A program made the position numbers and the translations under genes. The notes under the pieces are model-generated. The model ran no database searches, had not been told where the DNA came from, and saw only the letters and a program-made list of their open reading frames with translations. From Colwellia sp. (lineage in GTDB: Bacteria > Pseudomonadota > Gammaproteobacteria > Enterobacterales > Alteromonadaceae): a stretch of DNA of 38,464 bases. Location: the NCBI GenBank assembly GCA_016745015.1, contig JADGDH010000014.1, positions 1 to 38,464 on the forward strand. The letters are read 5' to 3'. This document shows positions 1-9,735 of this stretch, piece by piece. The first letter of the stretch is position 1. Each line of letters begins with the position of its first letter.

Positions 1-7
1 TGTTTTT

Positions 8-1489
8 ATGTCAAAACGATTGTCTCTTTTAGACCGAGCATTATGGCTTACAGAAAATAAGCACAGCCCTAAGCATATCGCAGGTATTCATTTAATGACC
101 ATGCCTGACAATGCTGACGAAAACTACTGCACCAAACTAGTTGCTGACGCAAAAAAACATACCCAAGCATTCTATCCTTTTAATTATCGAGTAGTTTCCT
201 TTTTTCAACTCGCAATAGGTCTAAAAAAAGTTGAAAGTCTCGATATGGATTACCATGTAAAACACCATAAAATTACTGATGTAAGTGATATGCAAGCTTT
301 GCAGGCATTTGTTGCTAAACTCCATGAGCCTATACTGGATAGAGATAAACCATTGTGGCAAATGCATGTTATTGAAGGAGAGAAAGGAAATAAATTTGTA
401 ATATATTTCTCTCTTCATCATATTTATGGTGATGGAGCTTCGATAGTACAATGGTTCCAAGAAAGCTACCAAACCGAACCATCAGACGACTTTGTTCCTG
501 CTTGGGCTACACTGCGTAAAAAACATTCTAGGGCTAAGAAAAATGCTTTTAAATCCATTTTTTCTAAAGCTTGGCATTTTATCATTTCCTTTTTTGACAT
601 TGCCGTAATATTTCTGAGGCTCTTGCTTAAATTATTACGTATTTATCCTGTGTATATGCCAATCCCTTTTTCTGGTACCAAAACGCTGCTCACAGGGCAA
701 GTAACATCAGGGCGCGTTATTGCAACTACTAATATTAGTTTTGAAGAAATAAAGGCGCTTTCTCGTCGACTGCGCGCATCGCCCAATGAAATTTTTCTTT
801 GCTGTTTTGATATCGGTATTCATAAATTTTTAGCTAATCACGGACAAGAGCTTGATCGGCCTTTATACACCCAAATGCCTATAAACATGCGTCGACCTAA
901 TGATCCTGTTGGTGGAAATAAAATAGCCATAGTACCAGTACAGCTGGCTCATGGTAAAAACGATCCTTATCTGCGACTAAGGCAAATAATAGAAAACCAT
1001 CGTATTGTTAAGGCTGTAGCCAAACGCGTTTATCCAGCAGCTTTTAGCTACTACACCGTTTTAATTCAAGGTATGGCAATGGTCTTTGAAATGCTAAAAA
1101 TATCCGATCTATTTAAACCGTTAGGTAACATTTTAATATCAAATGTACCTGGCCCACAAGAGACACTGTACTTGAAAGATAGTCGACTAGATGCTTTGTA
1201 CCCCATTTCCACAATTACACCTGGTGGTGGAGTTAATATTACTTTTTTAACTTATAATAATACAGCAAATATTGGTTTTGTGTGTTGTGATAAAAGCATT
1301 AAAGAACTTGATACAATGGCCGAACACTTTAAAGAAGCATTTGAGCTACTAAAACAGTGCGTTGATGATCCAAGTTTAACCACAGGTAATTTAGGAGAAG
1401 TAGCAAAAGCACGACCTAAATCAATAATAGAAGAACATTTTCGTCCACAACCAGAAATGCAAAAAGTGGATAATAGTAATAATAAATAA
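8..1489 (+). CDS. Wax ester synthase / diacylglycerol acyltransferase (WS/DGAT) family protein
   Basis: 493-aa ORF; N-term 'SLLDRALWLTE' and condensation motif HHxxxDG ('HHIYGDG'); C-terminal 'NILISNVPGP' typical of WS/DGAT. Confidence 0.88.
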   Translation: MSKRLSLLDRALWLTENKHSPKHIAGIHLMTMPDNADENYCTKLVADAKKHTQAFYPFNYRVVSFFQLAIGLKKVESLDMDYHVKHHKITDVSDMQALQAFVAKLHEPILDRDKPLWQMHVIEGEKGNKFVIYFSLHHIYGDGASIVQWFQESYQTEPSDDFVPAWATLRKKHSRAKKNAFKSIFSKAWHFIISFFDIAVIFLRLLLKLLRIYPVYMPIPFSGTKTLLTGQVTSGRVIATTNISFEEIKALSRRLRASPNEIFLCCFDIGIHKFLANHGQELDRPLYTQMPINMRRPNDPVGGNKIAIVPVQLAHGKNDPYLRLRQIIENHRIVKAVAKRVYPAAFSYYTVLIQGMAMVFEMLKISDLFKPLGNILISNVPGPQETLYLKDSRLDALYPISTITPGGGVNITFLTYNNTANIGFVCCDKSIKELDTMAEHFKEAFELLKQCVDDPSLTTGNLGEVAKARPKSIIEEHFRPQPEMQKVDNSNNK

Positions 1490-1511
1490 TCACCATAAAA
1501 AATAAAGTCTA

Positions 1512-1565
1512 ATATCAATCTGCATAACTATTATCAATTAACCAAATAATTATGCAGATTGGTAT
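1512..1565. repeat. Inverted repeat / long hairpin (about 16-bp stem, 22-nt loop)
   Basis: ATATCAATCTGCATAA (1512-1527) pairs with TTATGCAGATTGGTAT (1550-1565), one G-T wobble; no T-run follows. Confidence 0.6.
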
Positions 1566-1758
1566 AACAAACAAAATAAACAGGAGGGTTAATTGTATTT
1601 ATCTCGTTTTAAAGTTTTACTGCAAAAGGCTCCAAGGTGCTACACACTACACCGAGAATAATAAAACCCGCTGCATAGTATCCTAGCTCGTGGTAAACAG
1701 TTATACCAAGTTAATTAAGTTCTTTCCCACTCAGCGAGAATTAATCAAATTAATGATA

Positions 1759-2505
1759 TCACAATGAATCTAAGTGAAACTTGAAAACCAAAGAGCCATT
1801 TTCAACAACAACTAATTGTCCTAATTCAGCAAACAATTGCTCTTCAAAATCTGTTTCATCTAATGGATAACACCAATCTTCTTTTTCCACTTCTTCAAGG
1901 ATCAAACGCTCAATATCTGCTTGATGAAAATCAAGTACTTTTTGTTTATTACCTGAAGAATATAAGGTTAAATAATTCAGTAATTCAGTTGGTACAAAAT
2001 CCTTTAAAAGACTAAGAGTAGCATTCAAAGAATTGAATAGTAAATACTTAAATGGCTTGGGTATAAATATCGATGCTAAATCAGTAGTAGAATTAATAAA
2101 AGCATAATCATCTTTTACCAAAATAAGCTCACTAAGTTGCATATTTTTAAGGCGTAATGCTTTCTCTTCAGCCACATAATATGGCGTAACAATACCTGAA
2201 ATCAATAAATGTGCTCGATATATATTATGGTTAGCCACTTTAACTGAAAAGCTACAAAATAGCTGAATATGCAATTGCTCCTGCTCAAGTGGCATTGATA
2301 GCTCAACATTCAGTAAAACTAATTGTCCTTCGCTTACTGGTAAAGGCAGTTGTATTGTATGGGGGAAGTTCGCTGATAGCATATCATTAAGCTCAGCACA
2401 GCTATAACGCGCTTCTTTGATCATTTTAAAACGGATCAACAACTTGGCGAAAAAATGAATAAGTGTGCGCTTGAACTTTATCCAAAATGATAATTCTGTG
2501 TTCAC
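1759..2505 (-). CDS. Hypothetical protein, possible DUF1439-like lipid-binding fold
   Basis: 248-aa ORF with N-term hydrophobic/basic segment and beta-rich repeats; family assignment is a weak guess. Confidence 0.6.
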   Translation of the reverse strand: MNTELSFWIKFKRTLIHFFAKLLIRFKMIKEARYSCAELNDMLSANFPHTIQLPLPVSEGQLVLLNVELSMPLEQEQLHIQLFCSFSVKVANHNIYRAHLLISGIVTPYYVAEEKALRLKNMQLSELILVKDDYAFINSTTDLASIFIPKPFKYLLFNSLNATLSLLKDFVPTELLNYLTLYSSGNKQKVLDFHQADIERLILEEVEKEDWCYPLDETDFEEQLFAELGQLVVVENGSLVFKFHLDSL

Positions 2506-2583
2506 AAACCCTCCAAAATAGTCAATATTTTACATGTTTAGTAGGTTGAACTTGAAGAAGAGTCGAGTTGAAGATGAAAAATA

Positions 2584-2607
2584 AAAAGGATGTTGAAACA
2601 CCCTTTT
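2584..2607 (-). terminator. Probable Rho-independent terminator downstream of HMG-CoA reductase
   Basis: AAAAGG-A-TGT..ACA-C-CCTTTT stem; on the - strand followed by TTTTTATTTTT. Confidence 0.6.
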
Positions 2608-2686
2608 ATTTTCTAATTTTTACTACGCTTTTATATATACCCACTCCACTTAGAAATGAGTATATAAAATGTAGTTGTTGATAAAA

Positions 2687-3856
2687 TTAGCGATTTCTAC
2701 CCATTTGATCATGGCTGCTAACCCAATGGCCAGCAATAACAGCACACATAAGTGAAATATCACCAGCGAGTACAGTAGCGGCTACGATTTCAGCAAATTT
2801 ATTAGCTTTATCTTTTCCAACACAGCCTAACATTTGTAAACACTCATTTTGAGTAGGGAGACCAGTACCACCGCCAAAAGTAGCAACAATTAACGAAGGT
2901 AAGGTAACCGACATATAGAAGTCTCCATTATCGAGTAACTCATGCGATAACAAACCAGCATGTGACTCAACAACGTTCGCTTCATCTTGCCCTGTGGCAA
3001 TATATAAAGACGCAATGCCATTGGCAGAATGAGGTCCATTATATGAAGCGCCCGCCATTAGTGCTCCAGTGGTTGCTAACACCGTTGCGCCTGCTAAAAC
3101 CTTGGTATCCACCTTCATAATATCTGCAACAACTTCTTTTTTTAATACTATTTCAGCAATAACACGTTTGCCACGCGAATGTAGCATATTTAGTTGAGAA
3201 TGCTTTTTATCAGTATCCATATTTCCTGAAAGCAAATACATACAAGGCGTAGGGTAATTAGCTTTTATCCACTCACAGGCTGCAAGTGTCGCTTTGCCAA
3301 CCATGTTTTGCCCTGCAGCATCACCAGTGGTGTAATTGAACCGTAAGTAACGAGTTTTAGACACTGACCATTGATGGATGAACATTAATTTAGCTATACT
3401 GGATGTTGTTTCTGCTGCAGCTTTTATCGCTTCAAAATTATCGTCGATCCATTGACCAAAGTCTCTTGCTTCACGCGCATCTTTAAAAATAAATGCTGGT
3501 GCTCGTTGCATAAAGCCTTCAACAACGGTTGTTTTTACACCGCCACATTCATTAATTACTCTCATACCACGGCTATAACTGGCTACCAGCGTACCTTCGG
3601 TTGTCGCTAACGGAACATAGAAAGAGCCTTGTGCATGCTCACCGTTAATTTGTACAGGGCCAGCAACACCAACTGGCATTTGAACGATACCAATAAAGTT
3701 TTCAATATTACCTGGTAACACATCAGTATTTATACTGTATTGTCCAGTATGAAATAAATCAGCCCCTGTTTTTTCTTTAATGAAATCACGGCGAGTCTTT
3801 GCCATTTCGTCGGTGTGGTCATTTTTTGAACTACGTGGAATTTTATTATCAGTCAT
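2687..3856 (-). CDS. Hydroxymethylglutaryl-CoA reductase
   Basis: 389 aa; 'ENFIGIVQMPVGVAGP', 'TTEGTLVASYSRGMRVINECGGV', 'FNYTTGDAAGQNMVGKAT', 'GGGTGLPTQNECLQMLGC', C-terminal 'AGHWVSSHDQM' (catalytic His region). Confidence 0.92.
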   Translation of the reverse strand: MTDNKIPRSSKNDHTDEMAKTRRDFIKEKTGADLFHTGQYSINTDVLPGNIENFIGIVQMPVGVAGPVQINGEHAQGSFYVPLATTEGTLVASYSRGMRVINECGGVKTTVVEGFMQRAPAFIFKDAREARDFGQWIDDNFEAIKAAAETTSSIAKLMFIHQWSVSKTRYLRFNYTTGDAAGQNMVGKATLAACEWIKANYPTPCMYLLSGNMDTDKKHSQLNMLHSRGKRVIAEIVLKKEVVADIMKVDTKVLAGATVLATTGALMAGASYNGPHSANGIASLYIATGQDEANVVESHAGLLSHELLDNGDFYMSVTLPSLIVATFGGGTGLPTQNECLQMLGCVGKDKANKFAEIVAATVLAGDISLMCAVIAGHWVSSHDQMGRNR

Positions 3857-4046
3857 TCTTATTACCCTTTGGTATGGATGTTTTTATTTTTATTAACTTA
3901 ATATTACATATTTTAAACTACATGGGTAAATTTTTTTTATGTTAGGCCAAAACAATTTAATATTGCAAATTTTAGTTTTTGAGGGTTTTCATTAATCTTG
4001 CAACCAAGCGCATCGGTAATATCAGTGATTATTTTTTTATCTCACA

Positions 4047-5459
4047 CTATGTCTTCCTAATAAAGTCAGCGCCTTTTTGGGCTAACTTACCTCCTTTTTT
4101 TAATGAATAATAAATGGTATCAATAATATCTTTCTGCATTTTTGAAATAGGTTTTGATATATTCCTAGTTACTGGTACGTGTTCCAATGTTGAGTGAGTT
4201 TGATTAACAATAGCATGATGTGTTTTTTCAACAGAATTAACACTGTGTTCGTACGCTTTAAGTAGTAAGTCGAGCGTACCTGATATAATTTCTTGACTAG
4301 ATAATTCATTCACTTCAGGTGTGTTATTGCCTAATGAAGTGGCGATTTCTGGTGCCTTGAATAAAACAATGGAATGATCTGTAACATGCTCATTAAACCA
4401 TTGTTTAATTTGTTGATATACTTTATCTGAATGAGCAAGAGGCACATGGCTAATACCTTCAAAATGTGAGTTTTTAGCATTGTCTGGCGCCGATATCGGG
4501 TGTGCACTTGAGTATCTAACCAATGTATCCCCGACTAATTTATTTGTAACACTATTCTTATTTTCAGAAACACCCCCACTGATAAAATGATGTTGAGCAT
4601 GTTCAACAAAACTGCCACATTTTACACTTTGTTTATAAGGATCTGCTTCATTACATTCAGGTGAGCTAGACGTGTTATTTAAATTAACTAAGCCATCTTT
4701 TAAGTCTTTAATACCTTGGCTACGTAAATCTATCCAGTCAGCCCATTGATTAATATAATCTATTGGAACAGATTTAACGATTGAACTAGTGAGATGACTA
4801 AATTTTGATAGTGGAGAGCCTTCATGAGGCGTTCCAATATAATAACAGTTGGTTAATTTTTCTAACCAAGCAAGCTCATTGTCATGGGCAATTTTTTGTG
4901 CACTACGACTTAATAACCCTCCCATACTAAAACCCATTAACACTAACTCATCAATCTGAATTGGATAAAACTTAAAAATATGTGTTAACAAGTCACTTAA
5001 ATTTTGACCATTTTCTTTTATGGATAAGCCTGTGTTGTAACGCAGAAATAATGGGGTATAGTCAAAGTCTCGCTGCAATCTAAAACCATAGTTATCAAAC
5101 TCAGAAGTTAATGCGTTGTTATCAATTACCTGTTCGCTTGACGTTTGTTGCTGAATTGGGGCTTGAGTAGCTTGCTGAGGGTTTGAGTCAACTCTAAAGT
5201 CCCATATGGTTTCTAAATTGGTCAATCCATGAATTAGCACAATGACTTTATTGGTTAAAGGTTTATTCGAATGAAACCTTAACTGGTACGCTAAGGTTTC
5301 ATTTAATATCAATGGGTGACCATAGTGATAAAATGCCATCTCAATAGCTAATGGATTATGTTCTTTAACTAAATAATCTCCAACAATACCATTTAACACA
5401 GAGCGGCTTATATTTGCCCATTTTTTAATATCTTCTGGGTTACTTTTACTGTCTTTCAT
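4047..5459 (-). CDS. Alpha/beta hydrolase (lipase/PGAP1-like esterase)
   Basis: 'VIVLIHGLTN' oxyanion region and nucleophile elbow GxSxG 'GFSMGGLLSRSA'; 'YYIGTPHEGSPLSK'; late His 'GISHVPLAHSDKVY'. Confidence 0.75.
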   Translation of the reverse strand: MKDSKSNPEDIKKWANISRSVLNGIVGDYLVKEHNPLAIEMAFYHYGHPLILNETLAYQLRFHSNKPLTNKVIVLIHGLTNLETIWDFRVDSNPQQATQAPIQQQTSSEQVIDNNALTSEFDNYGFRLQRDFDYTPLFLRYNTGLSIKENGQNLSDLLTHIFKFYPIQIDELVLMGFSMGGLLSRSAQKIAHDNELAWLEKLTNCYYIGTPHEGSPLSKFSHLTSSIVKSVPIDYINQWADWIDLRSQGIKDLKDGLVNLNNTSSSPECNEADPYKQSVKCGSFVEHAQHHFISGGVSENKNSVTNKLVGDTLVRYSSAHPISAPDNAKNSHFEGISHVPLAHSDKVYQQIKQWFNEHVTDHSIVLFKAPEIATSLGNNTPEVNELSSQEIISGTLDLLLKAYEHSVNSVEKTHHAIVNQTHSTLEHVPVTRNISKPISKMQKDIIDTIYYSLKKGGKLAQKGADFIRKT

Positions 5460-5485
5460 TTGGATGCCCTATAAGACCATGAATT

Positions 5486-7099
5486 TTAAATTTCATATTG
5501 GCTAAAACTTGTTTCTTCTATAGATAATGCATATGACCTATAATCCATGTCATCTTTTAATATATGTGAAGCCAGCCAGTTATAAATAAACAATGCTATT
5601 TTGTGATGTACTTCTACATTATAATCATCGAGTTTTTGTTGTAATAAATCCATCTTAACTCTTAATTCGTCATGCTTTTTTATGTGTTTATCTGTTTCTG
5701 GGTAGTTAATTTGTCTCAATAAGCTCTCTTCTGCCTCAAAGTGCAACTCAATATAAAAAGATAAGTTATGAAAGGTTTCAATAGCCGCTTCTTTCGTTTT
5801 TAGCTTTAAAAAGTCATTTATTATAGTGAATAACATCTTATGTTGGTCATCCATTTCTTCGTTACCAACTAAGTATTTTGGAAGCCATTGAATCTGCTCT
5901 ATATCTTCACTTTTATGACGATAAATCATCTCAATAGGTTGTCTAAGTGCTTTGGCAATACCCTTTAAAATAAGACTTTTCTTCGATGGTTTGATTAAAT
6001 AACTACTAAGACCTAAAGGAGCCCAGCTCTTCATCATCTTTTTATCATTATGATGGATATAGGCTATTATTGGAACTTTATTACCATTTTTACGGATAGC
6101 TTTAGTAACATCAATGCCATTAAGCTTAGGTAAATCATATGCCATCAAAATAACATCAGGGTTAAAGGTTGCTATTTGTGCTAAAGCTGTTTTTCCGTCA
6201 CAAACTAATAAGTACTCGAGTATCGTTTCTGCAAAGATGTCTTTAATAACATGAGAAAATAAATTTGATGGCTCTGCAATTAATACTTTATAACTCAATG
6301 TTGATTTTTCTTCTTTTTTTCCATTATCATCTGGAGTGTGTAAGCTAGGGTTAATCTCAGTAATTGATTTTTCATGCGATGCGTGATGATGCTCAATATT
6401 TTGTTTTATAGATTGATTGGTTGTTTTTAGGGCTATTAATTGATCTAAAATCCCTTGGATATTTGTTGATATATTTTCATTCATTTCTTCTAGCGTAATG
6501 CCAATAATGTTTTGTAAGACTGTTTTGGCTTCATCATTATTAAGCGCATTACTAGTTGCGGATAAAAGGCTTTGTTCACATTTATCTATTTCATGATAAA
6601 ATGTTCTTTTAAGTGCTACGCCATGTTCTATACATGAGGCCAATTCATCATCACCTTCAGATACAAGCTGCTCTAAACTATTTGTTTCATGACTTTCAAT
6701 GATCTTTAGTTCCCGCAGAAGTACTAATTTAAGTCGGTAGGGTTCATTAAATGGGTTAATGATAACATAATTATCAAACAAACCGTTTTCACACGCTAAA
6801 TATGCATAAGAAGATTCCCGGTTATTTATCAATAAAATAGCACTGTGAGGCGCTATGTCTTGCCCATATTCCTCTAAGTAATCTATATAAACCTGAATAG
6901 TGTTTTTGACATCATTTGATGATAGTAATAGCACCTTTGGTTTCATTTCAGCAAGATCATGTAACTTTTTTTGATTAAACTTATAAGCTTTAAATTTTAA
7001 TTCTAGCTCCATAATTTGTTCAATAGCTGGCTCTACGGTCTCACGATCTTGATAAACCATGATTACATCGGAGTGAGAATTTGGGTTCATATTTTTCAT
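5486..7099 (-). CDS. Pseudo-receiver / receiver-like protein with C-terminal bacteriohemerythrin domain
   Basis: Receiver-like segments around 'PKVLLLSSNDV' and 'PDVILMAYDLPKLNG...SSYLIKPSKK'; C-terminal hemerythrin ligands 'DDQHKMLF', 'HFEAEE', 'HIKKH', 'HILKDD'. Confidence 0.85.
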   Translation of the reverse strand: MKNMNPNSHSDVIMVYQDRETVEPAIEQIMELELKFKAYKFNQKKLHDLAEMKPKVLLLSSNDVKNTIQVYIDYLEEYGQDIAPHSAILLINNRESSYAYLACENGLFDNYVIINPFNEPYRLKLVLLRELKIIESHETNSLEQLVSEGDDELASCIEHGVALKRTFYHEIDKCEQSLLSATSNALNNDEAKTVLQNIIGITLEEMNENISTNIQGILDQLIALKTTNQSIKQNIEHHHASHEKSITEINPSLHTPDDNGKKEEKSTLSYKVLIAEPSNLFSHVIKDIFAETILEYLLVCDGKTALAQIATFNPDVILMAYDLPKLNGIDVTKAIRKNGNKVPIIAYIHHNDKKMMKSWAPLGLSSYLIKPSKKSLILKGIAKALRQPIEMIYRHKSEDIEQIQWLPKYLVGNEEMDDQHKMLFTIINDFLKLKTKEAAIETFHNLSFYIELHFEAEESLLRQINYPETDKHIKKHDELRVKMDLLQQKLDDYNVEVHHKIALFIYNWLASHILKDDMDYRSYALSIEETSFSQYEI

Positions 7100-9156
7100 T
7101 AAAAATCCATACTTGTAGACGTGAGTAACTTATGTTCATTTTTTAAGTTAAAATCTTTTAGCCAAGTTTCAAAAGCATCCGCACTAATAGGTTTAGAATA
7201 AAAAAATCCTTGATGATTATTGCACCCTAATGCGTTTAACTTATCGGCTTGTTCTTGTGTCTCTATACCTTCTGCGATCAAATCAAACTTAAATATTTTT
7301 GATAATAAAATGACTGCTTTAATTATTGATCTGTCTTCTTTAGATTTGACAATTTCATCAATAAAACATTTATCAATTTTAACATTATCAATAGGTAAGG
7401 TTTTTAAACGCTTTAATGAGGAATAACCTGTACCAAAATCATCAAGAGCTATTTTTACACCCAATTTTCTAATAGCTTTTAACGTTGGGATAAGGTGGCT
7501 GTTGTCTTCAGAAAAAAGAGATTCCGTCACTTCAAGTTCGATGGCACTGCCAGGAATCATTTCATCATTTAATAGCTCTTTGACTTGAGAAAATAGGTCA
7601 TTTCGATCAAACTGCCTTATAGAAATATTAATTGCCATTACACCTGTAAATATATTACTGACTCGCCACTGCCTTAATTGCTTACACGCAGTCTTTAAAA
7701 CAAAAGAACCTAATTCTATAATAGTGCCATTTGTTTCAGCTAACGGTATAAATAAATTAGGAGAGATAAACCCTTGCTCTGGATGATTCCACCTTAACAA
7801 ACACTCAACACCATAGACTTCATTTGTGCTAGAGTTTATTTGTGGTTGATACCAAACTTCAAAGTGTTTGTTCTCAATAGCTTGGTTTATCTCTTGTTCT
7901 AATTCCAAGCCTTGCCTGATAATTTCTTTTTCTCTATTATCAAAAACTCCATAATTATTTCCACCTTTCGCTTTAACTTTAAGCATAGCGCTATTTGCAA
8001 AAGAAATAAGCTCTCTCACATCCGTTGAATCTATAGCATATTTACTTACTCCAATACTTATGCTTGTTTTAAATTCCCCATACTGATTTATAAAAGGGTT
8101 TTCAAAAAGTGCCAATATTTGTAAACATATTTTATCTAAATTCTGAAGTGCCTTTGTCCCTTCAATAATAATAATAAATTCATCACCACCACTACGAGCA
8201 ATGATGTCATTTTCTCGTAACTTATTTTTAAGTCTATTAGCTACAGACTTTAATAACTCATCACCCACTTGGTGACCAAGTGAATCATTAATCACTTTAA
8301 ATCGATCTATATCACAAAAAAGCACTGCAAAATTAACATTACATTCAGTACTTCGATCACATAAGTTTCGCAACATTTCAAATAATAAATTTCTATTGGA
8401 TAAATTTGTTAATGGGTCGTGCTGCGCTTGAAATAACTGCTCTGCTTCTAATTTTTTTTGTTCCGTAATGTCAGTAAAACGAGCTATATAATTTGTAATT
8501 TTACCATTATCATTTCTTACACTTGAGATATTCAAAAATTCTAGATAAATATCTCCATTTTTTCGCTTATTCCAAATTTCTCCTTGCCAGCTACCTTCTT
8601 TTTTTAATTTAAACCAAAACGTCTTATAAAAATCTTTATCATGTTTACCTGATTTTAAAATGGCAAGTGTTCTGCCAATAACATCTTCACTTGAGTAACC
8701 AGTAATATGACAAAAATTTTCATTTACGCTTTGTATATAGCCGTTATTATCAGTTATGGAAATGGCATCCTTAGATTGATTAAAAACTTCTTTAATAAGA
8801 GAAATTTTGGCTTTGGAAGTGCTATTAGCTAAACTTTTTATAAATAATGTAGTTAGCCTCCTTCGTTCAATTTTTTGACTAAAAAAATAAACTTGAACAG
8901 GAAAACATTTACCCTTAGCATTTGTTAAATTTGAGTTGTAATATCCAGAAAAAGTATCAACTCCTTCTAAAGTAACTTGTTTAGCAGAGAATACATCAAA
9001 TGAATTGGCAGGTTTATTTAGTAAATATTTTTTTGAAACGCCTGACATTAGGCTATATTGATCATTTACTTCAATGCAAATGTTATTTTCATCAAAAACT
9101 ATGAGCCCCATGGGAGCTATATCTTGTTCAAAGGTATTGTTAAAAAACGGCATCAA
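7099..9156 (-). CDS. PAS-GGDEF-EAL cyclic-di-GMP signalling protein
   Basis: PAS segment 'VFNQSKDAISITDNNGYIQSVNENFCHITGYSSEDVIG'; 'RENDIIARSGGDEF' (I-site + GGDEF); EAL domain with 'VECLLRW', 'LEVTES', 'DDFGTGYSSL', 'AEGIET'. Confidence 0.93.
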   Translation of the reverse strand: MMPFFNNTFEQDIAPMGLIVFDENNICIEVNDQYSLMSGVSKKYLLNKPANSFDVFSAKQVTLEGVDTFSGYYNSNLTNAKGKCFPVQVYFFSQKIERRRLTTLFIKSLANSTSKAKISLIKEVFNQSKDAISITDNNGYIQSVNENFCHITGYSSEDVIGRTLAILKSGKHDKDFYKTFWFKLKKEGSWQGEIWNKRKNGDIYLEFLNISSVRNDNGKITNYIARFTDITEQKKLEAEQLFQAQHDPLTNLSNRNLLFEMLRNLCDRSTECNVNFAVLFCDIDRFKVINDSLGHQVGDELLKSVANRLKNKLRENDIIARSGGDEFIIIIEGTKALQNLDKICLQILALFENPFINQYGEFKTSISIGVSKYAIDSTDVRELISFANSAMLKVKAKGGNNYGVFDNREKEIIRQGLELEQEINQAIENKHFEVWYQPQINSSTNEVYGVECLLRWNHPEQGFISPNLFIPLAETNGTIIELGSFVLKTACKQLRQWRVSNIFTGVMAINISIRQFDRNDLFSQVKELLNDEMIPGSAIELEVTESLFSEDNSHLIPTLKAIRKLGVKIALDDFGTGYSSLKRLKTLPIDNVKIDKCFIDEIVKSKEDRSIIKAVILLSKIFKFDLIAEGIETQEQADKLNALGCNNHQGFFYSKPISADAFETWLKDFNLKNEHKLLTSTSMDF

Positions 9157-9314
9157 CTATCCATAATTTATTTATCTTCCTAAGTTTATTAGTATTGGCG
9201 ATATTTATAATTAATGCAATTTTTTATAAAAACTATATAAATGTAGTGGCATAGTTAATTTGTTCACCTACTTAGAGATGTTATTATGCATTTCAGAACT
9301 GTTAGGTGATGCAA

Positions 9315-9395
9315 ATGACAAAACCTAAAAAGCCAAAAGCAGAACCAATGACGATTGAGAAAATTGAAATACGCGAACTTAAAAAACAAACGTAA
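9315..9395 (+). pseudogene. Possible decayed coding remnant, perhaps IS3-like transposase orfA (tentative)
   Basis: 26-aa reading frame MTKPKKPKAEPMTIEKIEIRELKKQT* continues in the same frame as AIEL*YKNSVGARFAEQFALIEAV*, i.e. protein-like sequence interrupted by stops. Confidence 0.25.
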
Positions 9396-9735
9396 GCCAT
9401 TGAATTGTAATATAAAAACTCTGTTGGTGCCAGATTCGCTGAACAGTTCGCATTAATTGAAGCAGTCTGAAGAGTTATTACTGTTAATAGGTAATATATT
9501 GTAACCTTGTTCGTCTCTTTATTTCCAAGTATTGAAGCTTATAAAAATGTGTAGCGGTACAATTTAGTTAAAGACTTCGTACAGGTATTATTATTTTAAG
9601 TAGCGAGATCAACATAAAATTAGCGTATATTTATACGTTAACAAATAAGTTGTAACTCCTTTGCATTGAAACGAATGTTCTAGACCATAAATAGATTCAG
9701 GTTGTTCTGACCTCCTCTCAGGTGGTGAATTATCG

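Noticed and set aside
221-472. Antisense ORF of 83 aa (and similar short ORFs at 1252-1518, 7220-7426, 10995-11216, 12567-12833, 14415-14606, 19664-19978, 19966-20352, 27482-27721, 32202-32492, 35248-35451)
   Set aside because: Each lies antisense inside or largely overlapping a well-supported gene, shows no recognisable domain, and is expected from the codon pattern of the real frame
7800-7840. EAL motif appears as ECL ('VECLLRW'), suggesting an inactive domain
   Set aside because: The metal-binding Glu and the other catalytic motifs (DDFGTGYSS, AEGIET) are intact, so degeneracy cannot be claimed
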